Below, one piece after another: positions 27,365 through 35,345 of a DNA stretch of 64,000 nucleotides. Within the stretch, counting starts at the first letter, position 1; each line of letters opens with the position of its first letter. A program made the position numbers and the translations under genes. The stretch comes from Haladaptatus sp. ZSTT2 (GTDB taxonomy: Archaea; Halobacteriota; Halobacteria; Halobacteriales; Halococcaceae), in contig NZ_JBAMHQ010000001.1 in the NCBI RefSeq assembly GCF_037081775.1, positions 1,488,001 through 1,552,000 on the forward strand, in the 5' to 3' direction. Below the pieces are notes generated by a model, which was not told the DNA's origin, searched no databases, and saw nothing but the letters and a program-made list of their open reading frames with translations.

Positions 27365-27595
27365 ATGGGAGGGAAAAACGTCGAAACCTGCGGTCGGTGC
27401 GCGATGAGTTCCGTCGTGTCGGTCACGACCGACGGCAAAGACAGCGAGGACCGCGAGCGACACGACCCCTTTGGCACCGCTCGCATCGAAGTCGATGACG
27501 ACGACTTACGGACGGTGTCGCCCGGCGCGTGGCTGTCGGGGCTGCAAGCGCGGCTTGACAACCTGGCGACGCGGCTGACCTACGGACGCGACTGA
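27365..27595 (+). CDS. Small acidic protein with CxxC
   Basis: This 76-residue protein starts METC-like (VETCGRCAMSS), has a run of acidic residues (IEVDDDDLRTVSPGAW) and a C-terminal helix LQARLDNLATRLTYGRD. One CxxC alone cannot complete a zinc site, so metal binding would need a dimer. Codon use is haloarchaeal and the gene fits the gap between neighbours. Function unknown; moderate confidence that it is real. Confidence 0.5.
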   Translation: MGGKNVETCGRCAMSSVVSVTTDGKDSEDRERHDPFGTARIEVDDDDLRTVSPGAWLSGLQARLDNLATRLTYGRD

Positions 27596-27649
27596 TTGTA
27601 CACCAGCGGTGACGTTTTATACTGGCCCAGCCAAGGCCTGTGCTAAGCG

Positions 27650-28330
27650 ATGGAAGAGAGTATCTCCGGATTCAAACGTCGGGGGTCGTGGGGCGATATC
27701 GTCGAACACGGCGAGCGCATCACGCGTGCGCTGCGCGACCTCGGGATAGATGGTGAGGCCTTCGAAGCGTGGGACGAATGGCGGCCAAAGAGCCACGAAC
27801 GACTCGACGAGGACGTAAGTGAGAAAACCGCGAAGCAAGCCTCCATCAGCGAGGGGCGGGGGGAGAAAGCGGGCAAAGAACCGAATGACGACCTGAAGAC
27901 AGCGGGCAAGAAGCTGTCCGAGTCCTACGAGAAGTTAGACGACCCGGATGAGGCGATGGGGCGGTGGAACGAATCCATCGACTACGTCGCGCGTGCGGCG
28001 GACTCCGCGGGGCGCAAAGCCATCCGCAAGGTCGAAGACACCGTCTATCGCAAGGTCATGACCCAACTCGCACCGTACTACTTCGACAACGAACTCGTGA
28101 GCGCGAACCTCCAGCAAACCGCGCGCTTCGAGGCTGAAGAGACGTTCGTCTTCGAGGTGAACGTCAACGACGACGCGGTGAAAGCGCAGGTTTCAGACCT
28201 CCTCACCGAGTACGAAGACACCATCGACCGCTGGCACATCGACATCGAAAAACAGACCGAGACGGTCGAAGCCGCAGAGGGCGTCGAAGCCCCCGAGTCA
28301 AAAGGGCGGTCGCGTTCGACGACGAACTGA
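27650..28330 (+). CDS. DUF5828-like conserved haloarchaeal protein
   Basis: The 226-residue protein begins MEESISGFKRRGSWGDIVEHGERITRALRD and has a long, highly charged middle segment with coiled-coil character (about residues 55-130), then an ordered domain with TVYRKVMTQLAPYYFDNELVSANL and ETFVFEVNVNDDAVKAQV. It is cytosolic, with no catalytic motif. It resembles a family I remember as DUF5828, known from haloarchaea; the role is unknown. A T-run (28340-28345) follows the stop codon. Confidence 0.65.
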   Translation: MEESISGFKRRGSWGDIVEHGERITRALRDLGIDGEAFEAWDEWRPKSHERLDEDVSEKTAKQASISEGRGEKAGKEPNDDLKTAGKKLSESYEKLDDPDEAMGRWNESIDYVARAADSAGRKAIRKVEDTVYRKVMTQLAPYYFDNELVSANLQQTARFEAEETFVFEVNVNDDAVKAQVSDLLTEYEDTIDRWHIDIEKQTETVEAAEGVEAPESKGRSRSTTN

Positions 28331-28339
28331 CTGGGTGCG

Positions 28340-28345
28340 TTTTTT
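28340..28345 (+). terminator. T-run terminator
   Basis: Six T residues about 10 bases after the stop codon of the preceding gene, before a divergent AT-richer promoter region, suit an archaeal transcription terminator. Confidence 0.4.
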
Positions 28346-28465
28346 CGCGGACGCGGCGAGATTGGTGGTCAGACGTTCATGAGAAATAGCACCACCGACA
28401 CGGCGATGCCCGTGAAATGTTCCAGCCGATAGTGTAATACCGACACCGACTGTAGGCCTGCCCAG

Positions 28466-29656
28466 ATGGTCGACGCAGGGACACTCCTGACAGTCGTCGT
28501 TGCCGGTGGCGCGAGTTTCTTCATGGCCTGGGCAATCGGAGCCGGTTCCTCAGGCTCGACACCGTTCGCACCCGCCGTCGGAGCGAACGCTATCTCTGTC
28601 ATGCGCGCCGGATTCATCGTTGGCCTGCTCGGCCTCGCCGGAGCCATCTTACAGGGCGCAAACGTCTCAGAGGCCGTTGGCAGAGAGCTCATTACGGGCG
28701 TCTCGCTGTCGCCACTCGCGGCGACGGTTGCCTTGCTCACCGCCGCGACGCTCGTCGCAATCGGTGTGTTCGCGGGATACCCCATCGCCACCGCATTCAC
28801 CGTGACCGGCGCGGTTGTCGGCGTGGGCCTCGCCGCGGGCGGGAATCCTGCGTGGGCGAAGTACCAGCAGATAACCATCCTCTGGGTGCTCGTGCCCTTT
28901 GTCGGCGGCGGGACGGCCTACGCCACCGCACGCCTGCTCAGAAGTCCGAACGTCAACGAAGAACTTGCCGTCCCCGCACTCGCCGGCCTCATCGGCCTCA
29001 TCCTCGCGAACGTCGAGTTCGCCATCTTCGGCCCACCGGGATTCGGCGACTCCTTTGCGGCACTGATGGCAAAGCAGGCGTCAAGCCCGCCGATTTTCGG
29101 CATCCCACTCATTCACATTCTCGTCTCGCTGGCCGTGGCGCTCACCGTGGCACTGTTGCTCGCCCGCGACATTCGTGGGAACAAAGCGCGCGGCCAGCGC
29201 CACTTCCTGCTCGCTCTCGGCGGTCTGGTCGCCTTCTCGGCCGGCGGCAGTCAGGTTGGCCTCGCCATCGGCCCGATGCTTCCGCTGCTCGAACCCTACA
29301 CGATTCCGCTCACGGCAACGCTCGTCGGCGGCGGGTGTGGCCTCTTACTTGGCAGTTGGACCGGCGCGCCGCGTATGATAAAGGCGCTCGCCCAAGACTA
29401 CTCCTCGCTCGGGCCGCGGCGGTCGATTGCCGCGCTCATCCCGTCGTTTGCGATTGCCCAAGTTGCGGTGTTCCTCGGCGTCCCCGTCTCGTTCAACGAA
29501 ATCATCGTGAGTGCCATTATCGGCAGCGGCTATGCGGCACAAAACGCCGGTGTCAGCCGGAAGAAAATGGTGTTTACCGTCCTCGCGTGGATTGGGTCGC
29601 TCGCCCTCGCCCTCGGCGTGGGCTACGGGCTGTTTTCCGCCGTTTCGAGCCTATGA
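28466..29656 (+). CDS. PiT-like inorganic phosphate permease, divergent
   Basis: The 396-residue protein has about ten helices and PiT-type repeats: AIGAGSSGSTPFAPAVGANAIS near the N-terminus and AFSAGGSQVGLAIGPMLPL at about residues 255-273. The second repeat departs from the usual GANDVANA form, so the substrate may be phosphate or another anion. There is no large cytosolic loop, unlike the permease at 10356-11549. Its end overlaps the convergent CBS-domain gene by 6 bases. Confidence 0.75.
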   Translation: MVDAGTLLTVVVAGGASFFMAWAIGAGSSGSTPFAPAVGANAISVMRAGFIVGLLGLAGAILQGANVSEAVGRELITGVSLSPLAATVALLTAATLVAIGVFAGYPIATAFTVTGAVVGVGLAAGGNPAWAKYQQITILWVLVPFVGGGTAYATARLLRSPNVNEELAVPALAGLIGLILANVEFAIFGPPGFGDSFAALMAKQASSPPIFGIPLIHILVSLAVALTVALLLARDIRGNKARGQRHFLLALGGLVAFSAGGSQVGLAIGPMLPLLEPYTIPLTATLVGGGCGLLLGSWTGAPRMIKALAQDYSSLGPRRSIAALIPSFAIAQVAVFLGVPVSFNEIIVSAIIGSGYAAQNAGVSRKKMVFTVLAWIGSLALALGVGYGLFSAVSSL

Positions 29657-31039
29657 GGAGACTTCTTCGGGGTCTGTCTCTTCGAGTTCTTCGTCCGGCG
29701 TAATCGAGACGCGCGCTTTCATGATGCGGGTGTTCTCGACCTTCTCAACTTGGATGCGGACGCCGTCGTAGGTGATGACCTCACCCTCTTCGACGAGCCG
29801 ACCCACGCGGTTGAAGATGAACCCGGCGATGGTCTCGAACTCCTCGCCTTCAGGCAGGTCAATTTCGAGCGCGTCGTTCACCTCGTCGATGTTGACCTCG
29901 CCGCGGACGAGCGCGGTGGTCTCGTCTAAGAACTCGATTGGCTCTTCTTCCTCGCTTTCGAGTATCTCACCGACGATTTCCTCGGTCATGTCCTCGGTGG
30001 TCGCAAGCCCTTCGGTCGTCCCGAACTCGTCGATGACGATGACCATGTGCATGCGCTCTTTGCGCATCTCTGCGAGCAGGTCATCGACGTTTTTGGATTC
30101 GGGGACGTGGAGAACCGGCTCCAACAGGTCTTCTAAGTTGAGGTTCTCGCCGCCCTCACCGTAGTTCAGGTCGCGCACGAGGTCGCGGATGTGGACGACG
30201 CCGAGGATGTTGTCGAGGCCGCCTTCGTACACGGGAATCCGCGCGTGGCCGCTCTGGACACACGTCTCGATGGCCTCTTCTAAGCTGGCATCTTTCGGCA
30301 CGCCAGTCACGTCGAGGCGAGGCGTCATGACCTCCTTTACGATGGTACTGTTAAAGCGGAAGATGCGCTGGAGCATCTCGTGTTCTTCTTCCTCTAAGAC
30401 ACCTTCGCGCTCGCCGGTTTCGAGCAGGTCTTGGAGTTCTTGGCGGGTGATGTACGAGGTTTCGATGGACGACCGCCCGCCGGTCACCTTGTTCACCAGC
30501 CGCGTGAGGTAGTCGAAAGTGACGACCAGCGGGAGCAAGATGTACTCAGAGAGTTTGAGCGGGCGGGCGATTTTGAGCGCCCACGACTCGGTGTTCTCGA
30601 CGGCGTAGGACTTCGGCGCACTCTCACCGAACAGCAATACGAGCGCGGTGATGCCGAGGGTGGCGATGAGCACCGACTCGCCGCCGGAAAACCCGAGCAA
30701 CGCAAGCAGCCCCGTCGCAATCGAGGACATGGCGATGTTGGCGATGTTGTTGCCAACGAGAATCGTCACTAACAGCCGATGCGGGTCATCTTTCAGGTCT
30801 TTCAGGACGCTCGCGCCGGGTTTGCCGTCTTCGACCAGCGACTCGACGCGGTGGGCGGCGAGCGAGAACATTGCAATCTCCGAAGAGGAGAAGAATGCAG
30901 ACAGCGCGATGAGCCCGATAATTGCTACAACGCCGAGACCGATGAAGGTCCCATCGGCCACTTGCAACCCGAACACCTCGACGTCGAGGGGGACGGGTGG
31001 AGTTGCGACAAGTGGCGTCGTAGCCGCAGATATACCCAT
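29651..31039 (-). CDS. CNNM/CorC-type membrane protein with CBS domains
   Basis: The 462-residue protein has a DUF21 membrane domain of about four helices (FIGLGVVAIIGLIALSAFFSSSEIAMFSL, VTILVGNNIANIAMSSIATGLLALL), a pair of CBS domains (EVMTPRLDVTGVPKDASLEEAIE; ILGVVHIRDLVRDLNYG; VDDLLAEMRKERMHMVIVIDE) and a C-terminal CorC_HlyC domain (LVRGEVNIDEVNDALEIDLPEG). Families of this layout bind Mg-ATP and move Mg2+ or other divalent ions. Earlier names call them hemolysins, which is misleading. It is convergent with the PiT-like gene. Confidence 0.9.
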   Translation of the reverse strand: MGISAATTPLVATPPVPLDVEVFGLQVADGTFIGLGVVAIIGLIALSAFFSSSEIAMFSLAAHRVESLVEDGKPGASVLKDLKDDPHRLLVTILVGNNIANIAMSSIATGLLALLGFSGGESVLIATLGITALVLLFGESAPKSYAVENTESWALKIARPLKLSEYILLPLVVTFDYLTRLVNKVTGGRSSIETSYITRQELQDLLETGEREGVLEEEEHEMLQRIFRFNSTIVKEVMTPRLDVTGVPKDASLEEAIETCVQSGHARIPVYEGGLDNILGVVHIRDLVRDLNYGEGGENLNLEDLLEPVLHVPESKNVDDLLAEMRKERMHMVIVIDEFGTTEGLATTEDMTEEIVGEILESEEEEPIEFLDETTALVRGEVNIDEVNDALEIDLPEGEEFETIAGFIFNRVGRLVEEGEVITYDGVRIQVEKVENTRIMKARVSITPDEELEETDPEEVSS

Positions 31040-31130
31040 TAACGTGTCGCTATTGAGAGTGTGCAGGATTAAGAGTTGTCATACCTCAGTTGAGCGAAGC
31101 GCTCTTTGGCGTGACCCCCGAAGTGCGGGT

Positions 31131-31394
31131 ATGTCAGACACTCCGTCGATTACGCTGTACCGGTTGCAGGCCTGTCCGTACTGCGAGCGCGTCGTGCGAA
31201 AGCTCCAAGAGTACGATGTCGAATACGACTCGCGGTTCGTCGAGGCGATGCACTCAGAGCGCAACGTCGTCAAGCGCATCAGCGGGAAGCGAACCGTCCC
31301 CGCCATCGTCGACGAGGAGACGGGCGTGACCATGTCAGAGAGCGCAAACATCGTCGCGTATCTCGACCGCGTCTACGGCGAGGAGGCAGCCTAA
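31131..31394 (+). CDS. Glutaredoxin-like / GST N-terminal domain protein
   Basis: The 87-residue thioredoxin-fold protein has the active-site motif ACPYCERVVRKLQEY (CPYC at residues 15-18), KRTVPAIVDEETGVTMSES with the cis-Pro, and a C-terminal helix ANIVAYLDRVYG. CPYC is the classic glutaredoxin motif, whereas the C-terminal SES is GST-like. It can reduce disulfides or glutathione/gamma-glutamylcysteine adducts in the cytosol. Its stop codon overlaps the start of the next gene (TAATG), so the two are translationally coupled. Confidence 0.85.
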   Translation: MSDTPSITLYRLQACPYCERVVRKLQEYDVEYDSRFVEAMHSERNVVKRISGKRTVPAIVDEETGVTMSESANIVAYLDRVYGEEAA

Positions 31395-31897
31395 TGGTCG
31401 ATTTCGACGTCGTCGACCTTCCCGAGACAGACCACGTGGATGTCGGCGACACCGCCCCCGACTTCACGCGTCCGCTCGTAAACGAGGAGTACTGGGAGGA
31501 CGTTGCACTCTCGGACCTGTTCGAAGATGGCCCGGTCCTGCTCGTCTTCCACCCGATGGACGGCGCGTTCCCCGCGACCTACATCTGGAACGAGATTCGC
31601 GACCGCAACTGGGGCGACCACCTGCAGGTCGTTGGCCTCTCTATCTCCTCGCCCTACGAGCACAAGACGTTCATCGCAGCACGCGAGATGGACTATCAGC
31701 TATTTTCAGACCCCGCAAACGAGGTCGCAGAGTCCTACGGCATCGTGAACGACTTAGACGGGATGGCAGGAATCGAAGAACCGCGCCCGGCCATCTTCCG
31801 CATCGATGAAGACGGCATCGTCGACTTCGCATGGGTCGCCTCCGAGTGGCCAGACTTCCCCGACTACGACGCCGTCGAAGAAGCCATCTCGAACTGA
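31394..31897 (+). CDS. Peroxiredoxin-fold protein lacking all cysteines
   Basis: The 167-residue protein has the layout of the AhpC/TSA redoxin family: VGDTAPDFTRPLVNEEYW, LLVFHPMDGAFPATYIWNEIRD, VVGLSISSPYEHKTFIAA and FRIDEDGIVDFAWVA. The catalytic Cys that follows the proline loop in peroxiredoxins is missing, and the protein contains no cysteine anywhere. It may serve as a binding or scaffold partner for the glutaredoxin encoded just upstream, whose stop codon overlaps its start. A YrdC-family gene follows three bases after its stop. Confidence 0.75.
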   Translation: MVDFDVVDLPETDHVDVGDTAPDFTRPLVNEEYWEDVALSDLFEDGPVLLVFHPMDGAFPATYIWNEIRDRNWGDHLQVVGLSISSPYEHKTFIAAREMDYQLFSDPANEVAESYGIVNDLDGMAGIEEPRPAIFRIDEDGIVDFAWVASEWPDFPDYDAVEEAISN

Positions 31898-31900
31898 ACG

Positions 31901-32494
31901 ATGACGGTCAGTGACGCCGACATTGACCGCGCTGCACGCGCCATCCGCGACGGTGACGTGGTCATTTTCCCGACCGAAACCGTGTACGGGCTCGGAGCCG
32001 ACGCACTCAACCCCGCCGCCATCGACCGCGTCTTCGAGCTAAAGGGCCGCGCCCGTGACAAGCCGCTCTCGCTCGGCGTGCCCGACGTGGAGACGGCGCT
32101 CGACTATACCACGCCGACCGACCGCGAACGGCGGTTCATGGAACAGTTCCTACCGGGGCCGGTGACGGTCATCGTCGAAGGCAAACCGGTGGTTCCAGAC
32201 GAACTCACGGGTGGACTCGACAAGGTCGGCATTCGGATTCCCGACCACGAGGTGGCGCTCTCGCTCTTGGGCAAAGTCGATCCAGTGACCGCGACGAGCG
32301 CGAACATTAGCGGCCAGCCGAGCGCCCACGTCATCGAAGACATCGATCCGGAACTCCGCGAGGCCGTCGCTGTCGTCCTCGACGCGGGCGAAACCCGCGG
32401 CACCGAAAGCACCGTGGTCGACGTGGAAGCGGGCGTCATCCACCGCCGGGGCACCTTGGCCGACGACATCGAAGCGTGGCTAGGAGAGCAGTGA
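31901..32494 (+). CDS. Threonylcarbamoyl-AMP synthase, YrdC/Sua5 family
   Basis: The 197-residue protein has the YrdC fold: GDVVIFPTETVYGLGADAL, KGRARDKPLSLGVPD, FLPGPVTVIVEGKPVVP and SANISGQPSAHVIEDIDPELRE, plus TESTVVDVEAGVIHRRG. It would make threonylcarbamoyl-AMP from threonine, bicarbonate and ATP for the t6A37 modification of ANN-decoding tRNAs. It has only the YrdC domain, without the C-terminal Sua5 domain. It lies in the glutaredoxin-redoxin transcript and overlaps the 3' end of the convergent Cas4-like gene. Confidence 0.9.
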   Translation: MTVSDADIDRAARAIRDGDVVIFPTETVYGLGADALNPAAIDRVFELKGRARDKPLSLGVPDVETALDYTTPTDRERRFMEQFLPGPVTVIVEGKPVVPDELTGGLDKVGIRIPDHEVALSLLGKVDPVTATSANISGQPSAHVIEDIDPELREAVAVVLDAGETRGTESTVVDVEAGVIHRRGTLADDIEAWLGEQ

Positions 32495-33124
32495 GCGCAA
32501 CGAGCGTGTTTTCACCCCGCATTTGGTGCGAAAGTCACACGCGCCACACTTCTCGCGATTGTTGAGGCGGGGCGGCGGCCCGTCTAACGCGCGGACAGTT
32601 CGAAGCGCCCGACGATAGGTCGCCTTTTTGCGAGTCGTCAGGCACACCTCGCGGACGATGCCGTGAGTCGGGTACTCCACGAACGCGCGTTCGACCGGCG
32701 TTTCTCGCTCCCACGAGAGGGCCTTCGCCGCGGCGACGGCGTGGACGGTTTGGGGATGCCAGACACCGTTGGGGGGCGGCGACCCAGTGAACACAAGCGA
32801 GGGGGCAGGCGGGTCGTCAATGACTTTGTGCGCGATGCCACGGGCGTCTTTGCCTGTGAGGAGAACCCTCTCGTCAGCGGGGTCAGCGAGTTCATCGAAT
32901 CGGTCGAATCGTGCGCGTGCGCAGTGTAGATTCGTTCGAAACTGCGTGGGCGTCACGGCGATTTCGGTGGGAAGTTCGTCCACCTCCAACAATTCAGGAT
33001 ATTGAAAGGCCAGTTTCCGTTTCGCAGCCACCTCGGGCGGTGGCGACCGGTCGGCTTCCCGACGCTCGTAGTACAACTGACGCGGGCAGTAGGCGGCGAT
33101 CGCGAGGTCTCGGAACGTCGGCAC
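32480..33124 (-). CDS. Stand-alone Cas4-like PD-(D/E)XK family protein
   Basis: The 214-residue protein shows the Cas4 cysteine layout: AAYCPRQLYYERRE at the N-terminus and CGACDFRTKCG at the C-terminus, four cysteines that can bind a [4Fe-4S] cluster. The nuclease core between them looks altered: after LLTGKDARGIAHKV the usual acidic-x-Lys catalytic strand reads SLVFTGSPPPNGVWHPQ, and I cannot point to a full Asp-Glu-Lys triad. There is no CRISPR array, cas1 or cas2 nearby. A TTTATATT box about 25 bases upstream (minus strand) serves the gene. Confidence 0.7.
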   Translation of the reverse strand: MPTFRDLAIAAYCPRQLYYERREADRSPPPEVAAKRKLAFQYPELLEVDELPTEIAVTPTQFRTNLHCARARFDRFDELADPADERVLLTGKDARGIAHKVIDDPPAPSLVFTGSPPPNGVWHPQTVHAVAAAKALSWERETPVERAFVEYPTHGIVREVCLTTRKKATYRRALRTVRALDGPPPRLNNREKCGACDFRTKCGVKTRSLRSLLS

Positions 33125-33245
33125 AGCCCCCTCTGGTTCCGGAATCGAATATAAATTTCAGGGCGGAGACGGTGCGGTCGCTCAGGTAGTTAGAAAATTG
33201 ATGCGTGCGGTGCTGTGCAGTGGCGGTAGCCATCCAGTGGGGTAT

Positions 33246-33270
33246 CCGAACTCGCCGATGGCGAGTTCGG
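33246..33270. repeat. Perfect 11-base hairpin
   Basis: CCGAACTCGCC and GGCGAGTTCGG pair perfectly around a 3-base loop and are followed by CC and five T residues on the plus strand, like an intrinsic terminator. No plus-strand gene ends just before it; it lies about 120 bases upstream of the Cas4-like start and downstream of the Cmi4-like gene. Confidence 0.6.
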
Positions 33271-33280
33271 CCTTTTTCAT

Positions 33281-33334
33281 GAAAGTTTTTGCGCTGAGCG
33301 GTGTGCGAAGCGCACCCGAAGCGGAAAAAGTTTC
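33281..33334. repeat. Long imperfect inverted repeat with nested hairpin
   Basis: GAAAGTTTTTGCGCT (33281-33295) and AGCGGAAAAAGTTTC (33320-33334) are complementary at 13 of 15 positions, and enclose GTGCG-AAG-CGCAC (33303-33315). The element ends just before the stop codon of the Cmi4-like gene and may be its terminator. Confidence 0.55.
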
Positions 33335-33335
33335 T

Positions 33336-33929
33336 CTAGAAGGAAACGTTCGACTCCATCCCCTCGGTCGCATCCTCAAGGCCAGTTTCGCGGGTGGATT
33401 TGGTCATTGAGGTGCTGAGGTTGGCGTCTAAGACTTCTTCGAAGTCGCTCACGAATCGGTCGCTGACGCGGCGGCGTGCGGCTTGGGCGTTGATGACGCG
33501 CTGAGCGCGGCGAACCGTGGCGTCGTCGGTGTCGAGGTCGGTGGCGATGGTCGTGACTGGGGTGTCGGCGGCGAGCGCGGTGCGGAGGGCGTCGAGGTCG
33601 AAGTCGGTGTCCACGTCGCTGTCGCGGACGAGGTGGAGGTCCATGCGCGCGTGGAACACGGTTTCTGGCGTCACGTCGAGCGTGGTGGCGATGGCGTCGT
33701 CGGATTCGTCTTCGTAGTAGGCTTCGACGAGGGTGGCGAGTTTCGCGTCCGTGAGTTCCGTCGTGAACGCGTAGCGCTCGCGCATCTTTGCGATGATGGC
33801 GGTGAGGCGTTTTCTCACCCCGGTTTTCGGCGTGAGCGACCCGCGGCTTGCTTCCTGTTGTTCGGTGACGGTGGTGTCGCCCGCGACCGAGAGGAAGAGA
33901 TTTCGGAGGGATTCTGTTTTTTCGTCCAT
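33336..33929 (-). CDS. Conditioned medium-induced protein 4 (Cmi4)-like
   Basis: The 197-residue acidic protein starts MDEKTESLRNLFLSVAGDTTVTEQQEASRGSL, like the haloarchaeal Cmi4 family. It contains two helix-turn-helix-like segments (LATLVEAYYEDESDDAIATTLDVTPETVFHARMD and ALRTALAADTPVTTIATDLDTDDATVRRAQRVI), so a DNA-binding regulator is likely. The name comes from induction by spent medium, as I recall from related halophiles. It is divergent from the biotin transporter genes. Confidence 0.7.
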   Translation of the reverse strand: MDEKTESLRNLFLSVAGDTTVTEQQEASRGSLTPKTGVRKRLTAIIAKMRERYAFTTELTDAKLATLVEAYYEDESDDAIATTLDVTPETVFHARMDLHLVRDSDVDTDFDLDALRTALAADTPVTTIATDLDTDDATVRRAQRVINAQAARRRVSDRFVSDFEEVLDANLSTSMTKSTRETGLEDATEGMESNVSF

Positions 33930-33989
33930 GGCTGCGATACCGAGAATCTGAGACCGTCGAAGGGTAAATAGCTGTTGGCGAGCCAAGTC

Positions 33990-34017
33990 GTCAACCGAAG
34001 AATTAACCGTGGTTGAC
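33990..34017 (+). promoter_or_regulatory. BirA-like biotin operator upstream of bioY
   Basis: GTCAACC (33990-33996), 14 bases, then GGTTGAC (34011-34017) form a perfect dyad. The layout matches the known BirA operator plan (a TAACC-like half, 14-16 bases, a GGTTA-like half) and the site lies 49 bases before bioY. A DNA-binding BirA is not in the window. Confidence 0.65.
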
Positions 34018-34065
34018 GGGAAGGTGGAAGATGATGTTTGCAGTTGAACTTCCGGGTGAGCGCAG

Positions 34066-34647
34066 ATGAGTGTCGATACGAGCGATGTGAACCTCGTTGG
34101 CGACGAAATCGTGTTGAACGTGGCGCGGGCGGCGCTGATGGCCGCGTTGACCGGCGCATTCGCGTACATTTCTTTCCCGATTCCGTTTTCGAGCGTGCCG
34201 TTTTCGATGCAAGTGCTCGGCGTGTTCCTTGCCGGACTCCTGCTCGGTCCCGTCTGGGGTGGCGCGTCAATGGCGCTCTACCTGCTCGCCGGAGCGGTTG
34301 GCGCACCCGTGTTCCAAGGCGGTGCGGCCGGAGTTGGCCACCTGTTCGGGAGCACCGCGGGCTACCTCTGGTCGTACTTGTTCGCGGCCGTTCTCATCGG
34401 CTTCATCGCCCACGGCGGCCTCGAAATCAAGCCAGCCGAAGAGCTTCCGGTACCCCGAATGGTGGTTGGGCTCCTCGTCGGGACCGCCGTCATCTACGGC
34501 CTTGGCGTCCTCGGCCTCATCGTGATTGCAGACCTCGGTGCGATGGCGGCGCTCACCGCAGGCGCGCTCGTGTTCATCCCCGGTGAGCTGTTGAAAATCG
34601 CCGCGGCCGTGGCAATTGTTCGGAGTGACCGTCTCGTCGCCGCATGA
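34066..34647 (+). CDS. bioY: Biotin transporter S component
   Basis: The 193-residue membrane protein has six helices and the BioY pattern: AALMAALTGAFAYISFPIPFSSVPFSMQVLGVFLAGLLLGPVWG, then GGASMALYLLAGAVGAPVFQGG. It binds biotin and forms an ECF transporter with the two following genes (ATPase and EcfT). Its stop overlaps the ATPase start by 4 bases. A BirA-like dyad lies in its promoter region, consistent with repression by biotin. Confidence 0.95.
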   Translation: MSVDTSDVNLVGDEIVLNVARAALMAALTGAFAYISFPIPFSSVPFSMQVLGVFLAGLLLGPVWGGASMALYLLAGAVGAPVFQGGAAGVGHLFGSTAGYLWSYLFAAVLIGFIAHGGLEIKPAEELPVPRMVVGLLVGTAVIYGLGVLGLIVIADLGAMAALTAGALVFIPGELLKIAAAVAIVRSDRLVAA

Positions 34648-35345
34648 TTGCGGTCGAGGGTCTCGTCCACCGGTACGCAGGCGTGGCGGCCGTAGACGAC
34701 GTCTCGCTCTCGATAGCCGACGGCGAGTTTCTCATTCTCGCCGGGCCGAACGGCTCGGGTAAGACGACGCTCGTTCGTCACCTGAACGGCCTGCTCGAAC
34801 CCGACGAGGGAAGCGTCTGCGTGAACGGGATTTCCGTACAAGACGACCTCGTCGCCGCGCGCGTCGCCGTGGGCATGGTGTTTCAAGACCCGCGCGACGG
34901 CTTCGTCGCCGCGACGGTTGGCGAAGACGTGCGCTTTGGCCCGGAGAATTTGGGACTCTCGCATGCAGAGATCGACCGCCGAGTCGACGCTGCGCTCGCG
35001 TCGGTGAACATGGCAGGCCGTGAGGCAGAGCGCATCGACCGGCTCTCGGGCGGCGAGCAAGAGCGCGTCGCCATCGCGGGCGCGCTTGCGATGGAACCCG
35101 ATTTTCTCGTCCTTGACGAACCCTTCACCGGTCTCGACGAACCCGCCCGTCAGTCGGTGCTCGCGCGACTCGAATCCCTCCAGGAAGCCGGGACAGGCAT
35201 CATCATCGTGACCCACGACCTGCGCGACGTGTTCTCGCTCGCAGACCGCGTCGTGGTGATGAGCGACGGGCAGATTGGGGTCTCTGGCACGCCGGAGGCG
35301 GTGCGCTCCGCTCTCTCAGACCTCGGCGTTCGCCCGCCATGTTGA
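34644..35345 (+). CDS. bioM: ECF transporter ATPase (BioM-like)
   Basis: This 233-residue ABC ATPase has a Walker A GPNGSGKTTLVRHLNGLLEP, Q-loop GMVFQDPRDGF, signature RLSGGEQERVAIAGALAMEP, Walker B FLVLDEP and the switch His in IVTHDLRDV. It powers biotin import with the BioY and EcfT components at the inner face of the membrane. It overlaps bioY by 4 bases and the EcfT gene by 7 bases, so all three are coupled. Confidence 0.93.
   Translation: MIAVEGLVHRYAGVAAVDDVSLSIADGEFLILAGPNGSGKTTLVRHLNGLLEPDEGSVCVNGISVQDDLVAARVAVGMVFQDPRDGFVAATVGEDVRFGPENLGLSHAEIDRRVDAALASVNMAGREAERIDRLSGGEQERVAIAGALAMEPDFLVLDEPFTGLDEPARQSVLARLESLQEAGTGIIIVTHDLRDVFSLADRVVVMSDGQIGVSGTPEAVRSALSDLGVRPPC

Noticed and set aside
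28369-28446. Possible 25-residue minus-strand microprotein ending FTGIAVSVVLFLMNV
   Set aside because: It reads like a membrane helix, but has only a GTG start, no promoter evidence and lies in the promoter region of the PiT-like gene.
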